64,000 nt of DNA from Gymnorhina tibicen (taxonomy: Eukaryota; Chordata; Aves; Passeriformes; Artamidae): NCBI GenBank assembly GCA_013399875.1, contig VXAZ01002367.1, positions 806,001 to 870,000 of the forward strand. Direction: 5' to 3'. The notes under the pieces were generated by a model. That model saw nothing but the letters and a program-made list of their open reading frames with translations, made no database searches and was not told where the DNA came from. Position numbers and translations under genes: made by a program. Shown here piece by piece: positions 1-12,297 of the stretch; within the stretch, counting starts at the first letter, position 1, and each line of letters begins with the position of its first letter.

Positions 1-615
1 TTAGTTTCTTAAAGGTAAAATGTACATTCAAAACAAAAACCAGGATAAGGGGAGAAATCTGCGCTGGAAGCCTCATTCAGGCTGGAGTCAAGGTATATAA
101 ATATGGTTTCAATACGAAGTTTGCAAGGATGTTTTAGGGGTATAGTGCTCAGTTCCTGTTTATTTCTAAAGCTGTTGATCAGTCACATCCTGCATGTGGC
201 ATTTTCCTTTTTGGATAAACGCTGCTTGATTTAGTTCAATAAACAAAGATAATTTTCTTTATGAGGGAGATCCAGTAGGTAAAAAGGAGAATATATTCCT
301 TTCTAATAACTGGAACAACAGTTATTTAGTCAGTTTAAAATCCACTAAACTTTAAATAACCCCCCTATCAGTTTCATGCTTTTTTCAATAAAACCCCATA
401 CCTCTTTGCCAAGGATAATGATTAATCCAATAGTGAATTGGCAGCTGCTGGCATAAAGAGGGACAAGACAATTACATGAGTAGTAAAAGTGCTCCAATCT
501 GCTATAGATATTAGAAGTATCTCCTGCCACACTGGGAAATTAATAGTTACTGACTGTTTTGCCCTGAGGAGTGTTTTTCTCAATGACACTGAATTTCTAA
601 CCAATATCAAATATA

Positions 616-676
616 AAATGGCACATATATATACATATATATATACATACACACACACATATATAGATAGATAGAT
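616..676. repeat. TA/CA compound microsatellite
   Basis: Alternating TATA and CACA dinucleotides, then three TAGA units. A compound, probably length-polymorphic simple repeat in noncoding sequence. Confidence 0.9.
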
Positions 677-3600
677 TATGCTTCTCATTATCACATGCAC
701 TGTTTTCTTCTAACACCTCAGAGTTTAAAGACAGAAAGTGAAAACAAAACACCAGATTTGCCAGAAAAACCTTTTCAGTTGCACATTGCCCAGGGCAACT
801 TCCAGCTGTGCAGCACTGGGAAAGACTTGACCTGCAGGAGAAATCTATTACAGCCTTTCTAAGAGGCTTTTAAAATCAAGAAAACTCCAGGAACAGTAAG
901 GCATTCCTAGTGGGATGAGCAGGATGCCCAGCCAGAGTGACGACACCTGAGAGCACCGAATTGAGTGTATGGATGTCAGCTAAGGGGGGGTTTATCTGCA
1001 ACAAGCAACTGCACTTGTATTAAAGCACATGTTCATGCTGCTGTCAACAGCCTGCTCTCCCTGGTCATCTGTCACCAGGTCCAGGTTTTGCTGAAGGCAG
1101 CATTTGCCTGTCACTCTGTGCTTCATGCACAGGTGATTATTTCCAGTTCCAGGAGTAATTTCTCTCGCTCGCAGCAGCGTGGGCAGGAGACTCTCCCTCC
1201 CCGCCGCCTGCTATTTTACTTTAAGACAAAGCAAAAGCCCAAGCAGGGAATTCAGAGAATGTTTTTTCTTCCAACTAAGGAAATCTCAGGGGCTTCTTCT
1301 AAACCACTGGTGAGTGCCCTGGGCCTGCCTGCAATGTGCAGCATTTCACACCGCCTCAGCCCCGTCCCTGGAAAATGTGCCCAGCCTCTTGGGCAGCAGC
1401 TGGGGAGCAGCTGGGATGGGCCGTGCTGGGCTGAGACTCAAGCCAGAGCAAAGAGCAAAGGAAGGTTTCTATATAAGCAGATTTTTTTGGATGCATCTAG
1501 AAGGTGAACTTCCTGGTTATGTGTTCCTTTTCCTGCAAGGAAACAACTCATGGGCAGAGCTGTTGCTCCTACACCCTACACCCCTGGACAAAGAGGGTTT
1601 GGGCAGAAATCTAGCCCACAGTGGGTGCTGCAATAAGACAAATCATCACTTTGCCAGGTGTGATGGCTTGGCATGTGATGGAAGAAGCTCTCGGCATCCT
1701 GCTGGGCTGATGCTTTCCTGGTCCCCCTTGTCACTCGAAGTAGTCACTGGACACAAGCCATTTTTTGCTTGCAGTTCCCACTGACATTTCCCTGCATTTC
1801 CCACTGCTACAAGCTGGATGTTAGTTTGGTTTTCACATACTGTGTATAGGAATGTGTGTGTGATGTCTCCTGACTGTCACCACATCTCTGAGCTCTCCCT
1901 GTGTGGCCCCGATGCTTCTTCTGCAGCTTCATTCCTGGGGCAGCCTGAGCCACCCTGGGAGAGACACACAGAGTCTATTTTAAACTATCCTATCCTATCT
2001 TCAGAACCTCTGACCTATCTAATTTATTTATGGAAAAATAAATTTCTCCTCTTTCTGCAAGAAAATTCAGTGTTTCTACATGAAATTTAGATTTTGAGTA
2101 CCAAAGCTGAAATCCCCCCATATAAAGACAGTGAATTCTTAGTGTAAATCTGCAGCAATTTATTTGACTTAAACCACAGGAAAACCAGCAGAATTTAGCT
2201 TCTATATAGATTTTTTTTCCATATCAGAGAACTACAGGAATAGATTTTAATTATTTTTAAAAGAGAAATGGTTAATATCAGAATTGATTGAGGTATTTGC
2301 TTTCTGGTGGGAGCAAGGAGTCTTTTGAGGTCTCTTAGGCAAGCTTCAAAAACACCTAAAAGTTGCATGATCGAATTGTTTTCAATTATTCATTTGTTTT
2401 CAATATCTGAAGGTCATACAACAGGCTGGGCTGGGGAATGCAGCTGTCATTAAAAATTGACTTACTTTTTGTACTCCAATTAAAGTTACAGATAATAGCA
2501 AATAAAAACAACCATGTGATTGCTTTCCTGATGAGGGCACTGATTTATTGATACTGGACTTGGCTTCAGTGTACTTACACCAGGGGTGAGTTTGTCTGCA
2601 AAGGTTTGCTTCCATTTTAGGAAGAAAAAAATTGACAGCTGTAAAAACAGCAGGACGTGATACTGTCCTTGGTGAGGATTTTCTAGGCACACACCATGAC
2701 ATGCCCCGTTCTCTCTGAAGATGTGGTCAGCCAGTGCTGGGATGTTAAATTAGGGATGCAGTCCCTTCCACTCCTTCTGCAGCCAGTGAAAGAGGGAGCA
2801 GAGCTGGGTTCTGATGGGAATGGAGGAGCTGCCTTCAGAGTCCAAACACTGAACTTGTGAATTTTCCCACACTAGAAGTCAGATCTTTCCCAAGAAATCA
2901 CCCACCATTCAGTTTTCTAGACCTGGAGGTTGGTGTTTTGTTCACTGGGCCATCAGTTGGACAAAGTTATAGAAATGATGCTTTTGGAAATCCAGCCATG
3001 GAATTGTGGCATTTGGACAAAGCCTCCTTTTACAGAAGGAAGAGGAGATGCTGCAGTGAATTGATGCATCCTGTGCATATCCAGCATATTGGCTTACAGG
3101 CCAGTAGTACCCAGGAGGACGCAGAAGTAATTGGGATATGCAGCAATAATGCAACCTTTTGCTGTACATGATCTAAACAAGAAGTGAGACCCAGCCTTGC
3201 ACCCTGGCTTCTCCTGCCTGAGCCAGGGCTGAATTCACAGAGGATGTGCTCAGCTACAGCCACCTCAGTATTCTTCGACAGAAAATTGGACTGCTACACC
3301 AAAGCAAACTCTCTAGGAATGACTCATCCCTTATCACTGATGATTAAACCTGGATTATACTCAATATATATGCAAACATCTGTGGACAAATAGAAAGAAA
3401 CCCAAATACAAAAAAACCCCAACAATAAAGACTGCATTTGGAAGCTCCTGTAAAAGAAGATGTCACAGTTTATGAAGAAAGCTCAAGAGGAGAGGGCTGT
3501 GTGTAGAAATAAAACAAGGAATTAATTCTTATGCTGATGTCTCAAGGGTCAGGATTTCCCAGAAAAACCCAGCAATTTTAAATGGAAATGGATCAGACCA

Positions 3601-5870
3601 AAGACAGCTTCACTCTTATGCCTAAGGCTCTCTTCTTCTATGTGGTTCTCCATCTCTTCTTGTGGTATTATTTGTTTTGTCTCTCTCAAAATGATAGCTT
3701 ATCAGTAATATTAGGGAGTGATTTTAAGCATTGGACCAAAGGGATTATTTTACTGTGAGATTTCTTGTCAGCGAGCTTCGACTTCTGCACAGCAGTTACC
3801 CCTCACCCACAACCTCTGCTCTGAGAGGGAACTCAGCACCTGTGGGGGATAAAGATAATTCAGTAAGTATTCACTATAAACTGGGTGTCTAAGTTTGCTT
3901 AAGAATGCAAGAACTGATGCAAAATCTGCTTAGGACTGGTCACAGGACAGGCAAATTATGGCAGGAATTATACAGATAACAAGGTCCCATTAATTCAGGA
4001 GATCAGATCATTCTCACTGGCCTAAACTTTCATCCCCTTTTTAAACTGCTACTCCAGTATGCTCTGTAGAAGCTTTGAATTTCATGAGACATCAAAGATG
4101 CTATCACCATGGTGCTCCCAGAAAGACTGATGGTACAGGCTTGCTGTCATCACACTGTCATCCTCCCAAAGTGGCTGGATTGCAATAAATTACAGCTCTG
4201 GTCTGACTGAGGAAAGGCTTGTATGTGCTCTTCTGAGGACAAACTCCTGCTGTAAGCCTATAAAATGACTAAGATGGATGAGGAGGGCTTAGATTTGAAC
4301 TCATCTTTAGGTCCTCCTTATGCCTGTAAGCCTGACTGATACAACTACGTGCAATGAGTGAGAACATTGGGTCTAAATTATGAAAACAGCTGTAGCAGAA
4401 GGTGGCTCTTAAATCTTCCCTGGATGTCTGTGTGTACGTGTGCATGTAGCAGACAGCTCCATCTTCCTGCTCAGCATCCAGGGGGTGTCCTTCCAGGCAA
4501 AGCTTAGGGAACTATCTTCCTCAGATTTGAGTGGAATTTGATGAGTAATTTCAGCCGAGTTCTGGTATAATGTGAATTTTGTAAGGATTTAAAGGGCCTA
4601 TTAATAAGCTTTTAACCAAGAAACAGTTTGTTATTTGCTATTTTTCATCAGTGTATGAAGCACTGAGTGGAGCAATCAGCCATTTTGGCTTTTTGATATA
4701 TTTAATATATGGCAGTGCCCAAGCTAACCTGAGTTGTCATTTAAGGAATACCAGAGCAAGTGCTGTTGTAGCCATGAGGGAAACCTTCAACTGGTAGGAA
4801 TAAGGGTTAAAGAAACATGAGCGCTGAACAAAGAAGAGATCCAGACCACAGCTGAGATGAATTCTGGGGGAACATGGGTTTGGGATCTCTCCTTACCAGG
4901 ACAATTGAATGTCCTCATGGAGTCCAACAATGTCTGGGGAAGACTGTTGGGATTGCCTTTTCATTGTCATGGGATTACTTCTGTACACAGACTGTTTTCT
5001 GCGTATCACTGCCTTGAAAGCTCACAGAGTCCCCGTGCCCCACTGAACTCAGGGTCCTTTGTCAGAGAGCTGCAGCTGACACAAACCCAGTGCAGCATCC
5101 TGAAGCTCAGTACAGGATTTGCCTGGGAAGGAGAGAAAGTGCTCAACTTGGTTATTATACAGACATAAGCAAGAGAGGGTTAAGGGTTCTCCCAGTGCAG
5201 TTGGAATTTTGCTATGGGCTTTCTGAAATAAAAATAACTTCTGGAATGTATTCTTTCTCTTCTTTCTGTTGATAAGAATTGTAATACAGGGGATATTTTG
5301 TTATCCACAGAACGTTTAATTTCCCATATAGAGAGGATGTTACATTTTTGCATTTTTTTTCTTGGATATTCCCAGCAGCAGCCTGAGATCTAGATGCTTG
5401 CTGGTGTAGGAAAAAAAGATGAGCAGTTTTGGCTTTCCTCCACTGAATTTTAGTGAGGTGAAAAGTTAAAAACAGCCTTTAAGGGAAGGACAATTGTAAA
5501 GAGGGCAGCCTAGAAGCATAAGTGCTAGAAGCTAATTGAAAGGTACAATTACTTTCAAAATCCCCTTTATCTTACTGCAATGTTAACATTAGTGTAATTT
5601 TTTCCCTTTCTGGGAGGCAATGTCACACTAGGTTGATACTGGTGTGATTAGATAAATGTTACTCTTACATGTGCACCGCCTCAGAGGCTTGTGTGTGTAC
5701 ATTTTCAATGATTGTGTTCTCCTTCCTATTAGAAAATATCCTTTTACACCTTGGCTAATGTAAAAGGACACAGCAGAAGTATCCCATGCTGGGAAGTGCA
5801 GTTAAAAGTATTCAGAAAGCTGGATTTTATCACAATGAGCAGATCTAAATGGGGAGTGCGGCTGGTGCAA

Positions 5871-5935
5871 GGGAAAACCTTTTCAATAGAAAAATGGGAA
5901 AACCTTTTGCCATAGTAAAATGGAAAAACATTCTT
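5871..5935. repeat. Imperfect 25-26 bp tandem duplication
   Basis: GGGAAAACCTTTT opens units at 5871 and 5896, each followed by an ATAG and AAAAT tail. A third, decayed unit starts at about 5922. It is a short local duplication and shows no transposon signature. Confidence 0.6.
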
Positions 5936-7626
5936 CTGGAAAAAATTCAGACTTGGTTTCAATTAGTGAACTGTAAAATTTCCCAGAATTTCTGGGTGGT
6001 ATCAGATTTCAATTTTTTGGCCTCAATATTTCAAGTAGGTATGAATTTGCTCATGGAAAAATATCTCCTTGAGTTCAGCAGCAGCAGATCTTCTGCGGAG
6101 GGGATCCTTTCCTTGGGGTCATGCATGGGAGCACTATCCAAACCCAAAGGAATCAAATCCAAGACACTTGTCCACAGGTACAGGGTAGCACTAGGAGGTG
6201 AACATTATTAAACCAAGCCGCAAAATTTCTTCTTCCAGTCCTTCCCCACATATTCCCTGCCCGTACATTCAGAATAACTCTGTTCTCATGTGAAAGAGAA
6301 CAGGAATCTGGGAAGCTGATACCGAGTTTCAAAGTTTTTTTTTTTTGCTGCTATTGCGGTTGTCTAGTTACTGTTTCAACAGGAAGGTGTTTAATCAACG
6401 CAAAAGGCACAGAAACGAGCTGGTGATTTCCAGAAGGAGAAAATGTCGGGCTGATTACAGTGTTTCTTTCTCAGGATGGAGTAGACAATACAAAGCATGT
6501 GATAACACGCTCAAGATATGCCTCAGATCCCCAGCAGCAGCAGCCCTGTGAATGAATGGCACATTTCCTATCACGGCTTTCGAAGTCCGAGGCTGATAAG
6601 GAATGTCTGGTGCAGCAGAGCGTGTTTTTGTGAGATCCTTGGATATACCTTTGGAAAACCTCAATCTTCTCTCTGGCAACAAAAACGAGAGGAGTTCATA
6701 GAGAGGGAGAAGTTCCCTCTGAATTTTTAGCTTGTAAACCTGCTGGTCTATTTACTTTTATTTTTAATATTGGATAACTGTATTCTCCAGCTCAGATGAT
6801 GGCAGGAGGACAGGAAGAAAGAGGATATTTCCCTTAAGTTTTGACTCAGAGAAGTGAAATGTTTGGTCTCCAAGTGGGTACAATGTCTTTTTTGTGCTTT
6901 AAAATTTGATTGACACTGGCAAAAGGGACATATTATGCACATAGCACATGTAGCCCTTCATATCCTGCTCGATGTGTGAGCTGAAGTCGTTAATCTCACG
7001 CATTTCCTATGCTCAGCACTGTGTGCCAAGATGATCAGAAATAGCCAGGGATTTGGGATGCCTCAGCTATTGGGTGTCCAGCTGAAGAAACTTCTAAAGG
7101 TCTTGGTTTTCAGAAAGCTTTGAATATCAGTCCTCTGAAATTGGGCTTGTAAAATGTCTGTTGGCAAATGACTGGACCCAGTCCTTGGAGGTGTTTGTGG
7201 AGCAGACACTTTCATAGTTGCAGGTTGGGTTTGGTGGAGCATCACTGGCATCCTCAGATGCTCTTCCAGAGTCATGCCCCATGAAGGCAGAGGGGTTGGG
7301 CTCCAAATACTACCTGGTGTGCTGTGATGCTTTGGTTTTCCTTGGAACTGTACTTGGCTGGAATGTAAAAAGGGAATAACTTCCCCTTGAGAGAAAATCT
7401 CTCGTGATCGTTAAATGTGAAATAAGGAAAAAAAGTACCTTCCTGAGATATCCCAGCCTTATCTTCAGTGGATTGGCAATGGTCTGCCAAAGCTGTGATT
7501 GACCTTCATACTCTGAGGTTTAGAGACAGAGGAGTGAGGTCTCTGCTGTGTATTAACTTTGCAGACATCAAATTTAATAGAAATGTCAAATTCATCTTTT
7601 TCTAACTGGTGTTCTCCAACATCATC

Positions 7627-7730
7627 TCCTATCCTATCCTATCCTATCCTATCCTATCCTATCCTATCCTATCCTGTCCTGTCCTGTCCTGTCCTGTCCT
7701 GTCCTGTCCTATCCTCTCCCTGTCCTCCTC
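7627..7730. repeat. Two-phase pentanucleotide repeat (TCCTA then TCCTG)
   Basis: About nine TCCTA units are followed directly by about eight TCCTG units, then decayed TCC-rich sequence. The single internal A-to-G switch suggests that a variant unit expanded separately. Confidence 0.95.
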
Positions 7731-10700
7731 TCTACAGCCTCCCATCAGCTTCTAGAAGTGTTGGTTGGACACGTTTCACAATGAACTCAAAGGTTAAAAC
7801 CAGCAGAGAATAAACAATACGAGGAACAGAACCGGTGTGAACCAGCTTGTCTCAGTGGTACAAGGCTGAATAATACCTGGGTAAACACAGCAGAAGTGGC
7901 TGTTGACAAACCAGCCCCTCAAGAACAGTGACTGCTGAAATGCTGGGGCCTGCCGGAGTCCAGCAGTGCCTAATATGATGAACCACATGTGTTTGAGAGT
8001 GAAGACATGGGGAGAGATCTAAATTACATCCCGGATGTTGCAGTGTCCCACAGCTCACACCTCTGTTATCTACAGTGCTGTGTGTATAGCATACAGTTAC
8101 ACACACTTAATCTGGGGAATAAATATGTCAAGGCACAGCCAGTTTTCATCTCTCTGCTTCTAATGCTTCCTTCATTCTTTTAAAAGGAGAATAACGCAAA
8201 ATAATAACAATAAAATCTGCTCTTCAGGATGTTTGCAGCCAGTTTGGCAGGTTCAAAAGATAATCCTTCACACCTTTTGGCTTTAAATAAATCACCTTTT
8301 GTGTAGAGAAAAAGGCAGCCTAGCCTCTTTTTCTGCTTTGAGGAATCAACCCTCTGCAATACCTTCCAGCAATGTAAATGCTGTGGCATTCTGCAAACAC
8401 ATTCTCAGCTGGGCTGGGGGATAACATGTTTCTTTCCATCTCAAGGGCCGAGGGAATAAGATTTGTTCATTCTGCATGATCTTAAGTAACCAGACTCTTA
8501 ACGCTTTGCAAACCTTTTGTGAAGGCAGAGCAAGGATGTTTGTTCAAGGGAACAAGCGCTGCTGGGTTTGCTTATAGAGATGTGCAGTTTGCCTTCATGA
8601 GCTCATATAACATGGAGGCCTTGGATTTTTCCTTTCCATATTCTGTTTCCAGACTTTTCACTGTCCTCCTCCCCCTGAAAGCTGCCTTGCAGGTAGGGTT
8701 GCTCAAGGAAGTTAGGGGTGCTCATTACCTCAGGCTGAGGATGAACAGTTGGCAGCAACTGCTGCTGTGAGTATTGAATGTGCAACAGGAGCTGGGTCCT
8801 GAGCCTCGTGGAGGGCCTGGAGTCCTCTCCCTGCACTAGGGATGCATTGGGGGAAAATTCTGAAATGTTAGAAGTCCCTGCAGGTATTTAAAGGAAGTGT
8901 AGACACATCTTAGGGACATCTTTAGTGGTGGGCTTGGCAGTGCCAGGTTAACAGTCGGACTCAATGTTCTTAAGGGTCTTTTCAATCCTACTGATAACGA
9001 TAATGAAAGATGCAGAGGAATTACATGCATTTCTCAGGGAATAATACCTGCTGGTTTGGGGTTTTTTAAATCCTCTATCCCTGTCTTCCATGGGAAAAAG
9101 CAAGATGCTTCTGTACTCAAACCAGAAAATGTTTAGTGTTTCATGACGATGAGAGTCACAGTTCTGAATAAGGGTCTTGGTAGGGAGAAGTAGGAAGATG
9201 GGAGAAGAATCTGTCTTGGTCCAGCTGGGGCTTCTGAAAGATGGTTTCGTGACCTCCCCTGTGCCAAAATCAGCTGAAAGAACAAGTCATGTTTATGCTT
9301 TATGCAGACCATATGCCAATGATTTTTTTCTCTGAAACAGCCAAAATCTTTCACTGGCTAGATGGAAGAGTGTGGATAATACATTTTACCAACACCAATG
9401 CTTCATGTCTACAGCAAAGCATAGATGCCTTTGAAAGCAACTCCTCTAAAGATTTATTTTAACTTGCTCTTACTCCCTGCTTGATTTTTGGCTCAGGCCT
9501 GCACTGAATCACAATTGATTCTGTTTTTAAACATAGTATCAGATATTTTAGTCCTCCACCAAAATGAAAAAAAATCTCTTCCTCTTAAAAAGTTAGGTAT
9601 TTATGCTCCTGCTCTTGTGCAAATTCATGTCTGCTTCCTTCCAATTCCTCACTTCTGGCCAGCTGCAATTCACTTTCTCTGCTGAGATGAGTGGAGGGGA
9701 GGCTCTTCAGTGAGACATTTTTAAACAGTTGTTTGCAAGCCCACTGTTAAATGCTCGTCTTTCTCCTGCTGCTGAGCGTGTCCTGTGGAGCTGTGTCCCC
9801 TTTCAGGGCTCAGCCGTGGCTGTGTGGCTGCAAATCTCATCTTCTCGCCCGCCTGGGGGTTAAACCATTTGACCTGTGACCTTCAGCTGATCCAAAACCT
9901 CCATCAATCCTTCTGCAAAGTTTCACTGGAATCAGGGCTTCCAAATGACCCTTTGCATAGCTCCTGAAAGGAAAAGAAAAAAGACAATAACCCACTCAAA
10001 AAAACACCCCCAGCTCTGTGCTGTTTTCCGTTGTTTTAGCAGAAACCAAACATAAGTCATAAAAACACAGGCAAGAAAAATAGAGCACGCTGGCTGCCAG
10101 AAAAACAAATCGTAACAGAACATAGAGGGGCCTCTCACAGGGAGGAGGCAGGGAAGAAACACCTGTGATTTCCATTGAAAATCCCCTGATATCTGCAGTC
10201 CCCCCGTTCTGCTCCAATGAAAGTTCTCGTTGCTCTATCTCTGACCCCGGGGCAAGGTCCCGATGCAGAGAGGTCCCTCCTTGCTGGGTTGCTTGGGCCA
10301 GTGAATCACAGCTGAGGAGCACAGAGAGTGCCTGCCAACTGTCCTCATGTCATTGCTATGGTTATCTCAAAGTGCTCTGCAGATGTTTGCCTGCTTGAAA
10401 AACAAAAGGAGAGAAAAAAGGAGCAGAGAGAGAGGAAGATAAAAACAAAGCTTTAAATTTTCCGTCCCAACGGTTACACCACAACTGCTAAAAACCTTGG
10501 ATGGAGGCAGAGCTGAAGTTGCTGATTTGGTTTTGGACTGTGTTGGTCCCTTGAGGCTCTGGTGGAAGATACCCAGATGGCCCTGCCGTGCCCACAGGAA
10601 CATGCTGAGCACATCCAGTGACAAGTGAGCAGGGATGGTGCCCAGTACATGTGCACAGTTCTTAGACAGGCTCACTTCTGCTTTGGCCCTTCCCAGAGCA

Positions 10701-12032
10701 GAGGGACATTCCCAGGAGCTGTGTTCAGCCCTGTGACATTCCCTCCACGCTAGCTTATAGTTGTCTTTGCATAGAATTTTCCTAAAACTCCCATATTATA
10801 GGGTCAGCTTTGGGCACTGAAATCAGTTAGGCACAACTGAAATAGGCACTTCAGCTCATTCTGGGTGCAAATCCTCCTGGAAGCTCTCAAAAATCAGGCT
10901 TTGGTGTTAGAAAGTGTGGCTGTATCAGAACAGCTCCTCACTGGATAAAGAGCCAACACAGCTGCACTGCCTCCAGGACCCCTCCTCGGACCTGTGCAGT
11001 GTAGACCTGGCCATGGGGTAATCACAGACCTGAGCTTTAGGACACAAATATCCGGTTTTCAGCAATAAGTCACATAACCCCACCTGTGGATGGTGTTGTT
11101 TGTTAATGTCCCACTGTGTGCCTGACTATCTTCCTCAAATGCTCCTTAACCAACATGCACAGGGACAGTGGGACTTGGAGAAGAGATCTGAGACATTACA
11201 GAGACCTGAACGTGGTGTTTAAACATTTTTTGTGGTTGTTTAATAATTTTTTAGGATTTGGTGTTTACAGGAGGCAGGAAGATAACTGATGGGAGAGAGA
11301 GGTGCTGTGGGTGTAATTTGGATGAACAGAAGGACATCAAACAGGCTCTCAAGAAGCTCCTTTGCATTAGAATTGCTGCGGCACTTGCACTGGTATGTCC
11401 AAATGGCACACAGGAATGTTATAGGCGTCCAGCTCTCCTGGAATCAAAAGGAAAATTTTTTTATCAACTTACACGTGCCCTGGGTCATGTTAGAAATGAG
11501 CGTGCATGTCCCCAGCAGCAGCACCAGCCTGCTGGGCTTGGGTGTGTTACACAGGACATGAACCACTGTAGGGTGGAGAGGCTGTCCCTAAAGCACACAG
11601 AAAGAGAAACAGCCTGGGGAGAAAGCTCCCTCTGTTATTCCATGGGTGGTAGGTTCAAGCGCACAGTGTTTTCAAGAACATTTTCTGAGGCTGGGGTGGC
11701 TAAATGTAGTTTCAAAATAGTGCAATTTCCTTTGCAAAATGGGGTGAAGAATCCTTATCAGGGAAGCAGAGCCCAACTCAGAGCTGAATAGAAAATAGTC
11801 TTGCTATAAAAAGCATCATTGCCTCTCTGAAACATAAGCCCAGGCATATAAAGAGCTCAATTCAGCAATATATGTGACCTGGGGTCTCCAAATTGTTTGC
11901 CTTGCTGTAGGACAGGAAGAGACCCACGGCTTGAAACAATTTGACCAGCCCTTTCTTTGGAGCTGCCTGACTTACCTTCAGCAGGGCAAAAGAGGGAGCT
12001 CACGCTAAAGGAGACAACGAGCTGTGCACTAG
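7731..12032. other. Intergenic DNA
   Basis: Apart from the sense CR1 fragment at 8.9 kb, I see nothing functional. No frame here resembles a known protein. Confidence 0.7.
8872..9010 (+). mobile_element. CR1 LINE, truncated 3' end (sense)
   Basis: It carries the ordered CR1 3' signature: TATTTAAA, GTGTAGACA, CTTAGGGACAT, TTTAGTGGTGGGCTTGGCAG, GGTTAACAGT, GGACTCAATG and GGTCTTTTC. It is 5'-truncated, as most avian CR1 copies are, and diverged. No reverse-transcriptase frame remains. Confidence 0.9.
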
Positions 12033-12297
12033 ATCACAGAATCACAGAATCCTTCAGGTTGGAAAAGACCTCTAAGATTATCGAGTCCAACCATTCCCCC
12101 AGTACTGCCACGATCACCACTAAACCATGGTCCCCAGTGCCACATCTACACGTCTCTTAAATCCCGCCAGGAATGGTGACTGCACCACATCCCTGGGTAG
12201 CCTGTCCAATGCTTACAACCGTTTCAGTGAAGATTTTCCTAACATCTCATCTAAACCCTGGTGCAACTTGAGGCCATTTCTTCTTGTCCTGTTGCAG
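12033..12297 (-). mobile_element. CR1 LINE, truncated 3' end (antisense)
   Basis: It begins on the + strand with a duplicated ATCACAGA tail, the reverse complement of the CR1 terminal octamer repeat. It then carries antisense CR1 landmarks such as GACCTCTAAGATTATCGAGT, CCACTAAACCATG and TGGTGCAACTTGAGGCC. Similarity fades after the TTCTTGTCC block. Confidence 0.93.

Larger units (their letters stand above)
1..7626. other. Intergenic DNA, left part
   Basis: I see no coding exon, RNA gene or interspersed repeat here apart from the TA/CA microsatellite and the 5.9 kb duplication. The frames present are short, lack homology I recognise and have no splice context. The stretch at about 6340-6700 is richer in CpG and looks possibly conserved. 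Confidence 0.7.

Noticed and set aside
965..1507. 180-codon + strand frame
   Set aside because: No recognisable domain, no splice context, and another frame overlaps it with equal quality. Expected by chance in 64 kb.
7559..7813. + strand frame with a repeated SYPIL/SCPVL pattern
   Set aside because: It is the translation of the pentamer microsatellite.
11258..11791. 177-codon + strand frame
   Set aside because: Alternative-start frame without homology that I recognise, overlapped by a second frame.
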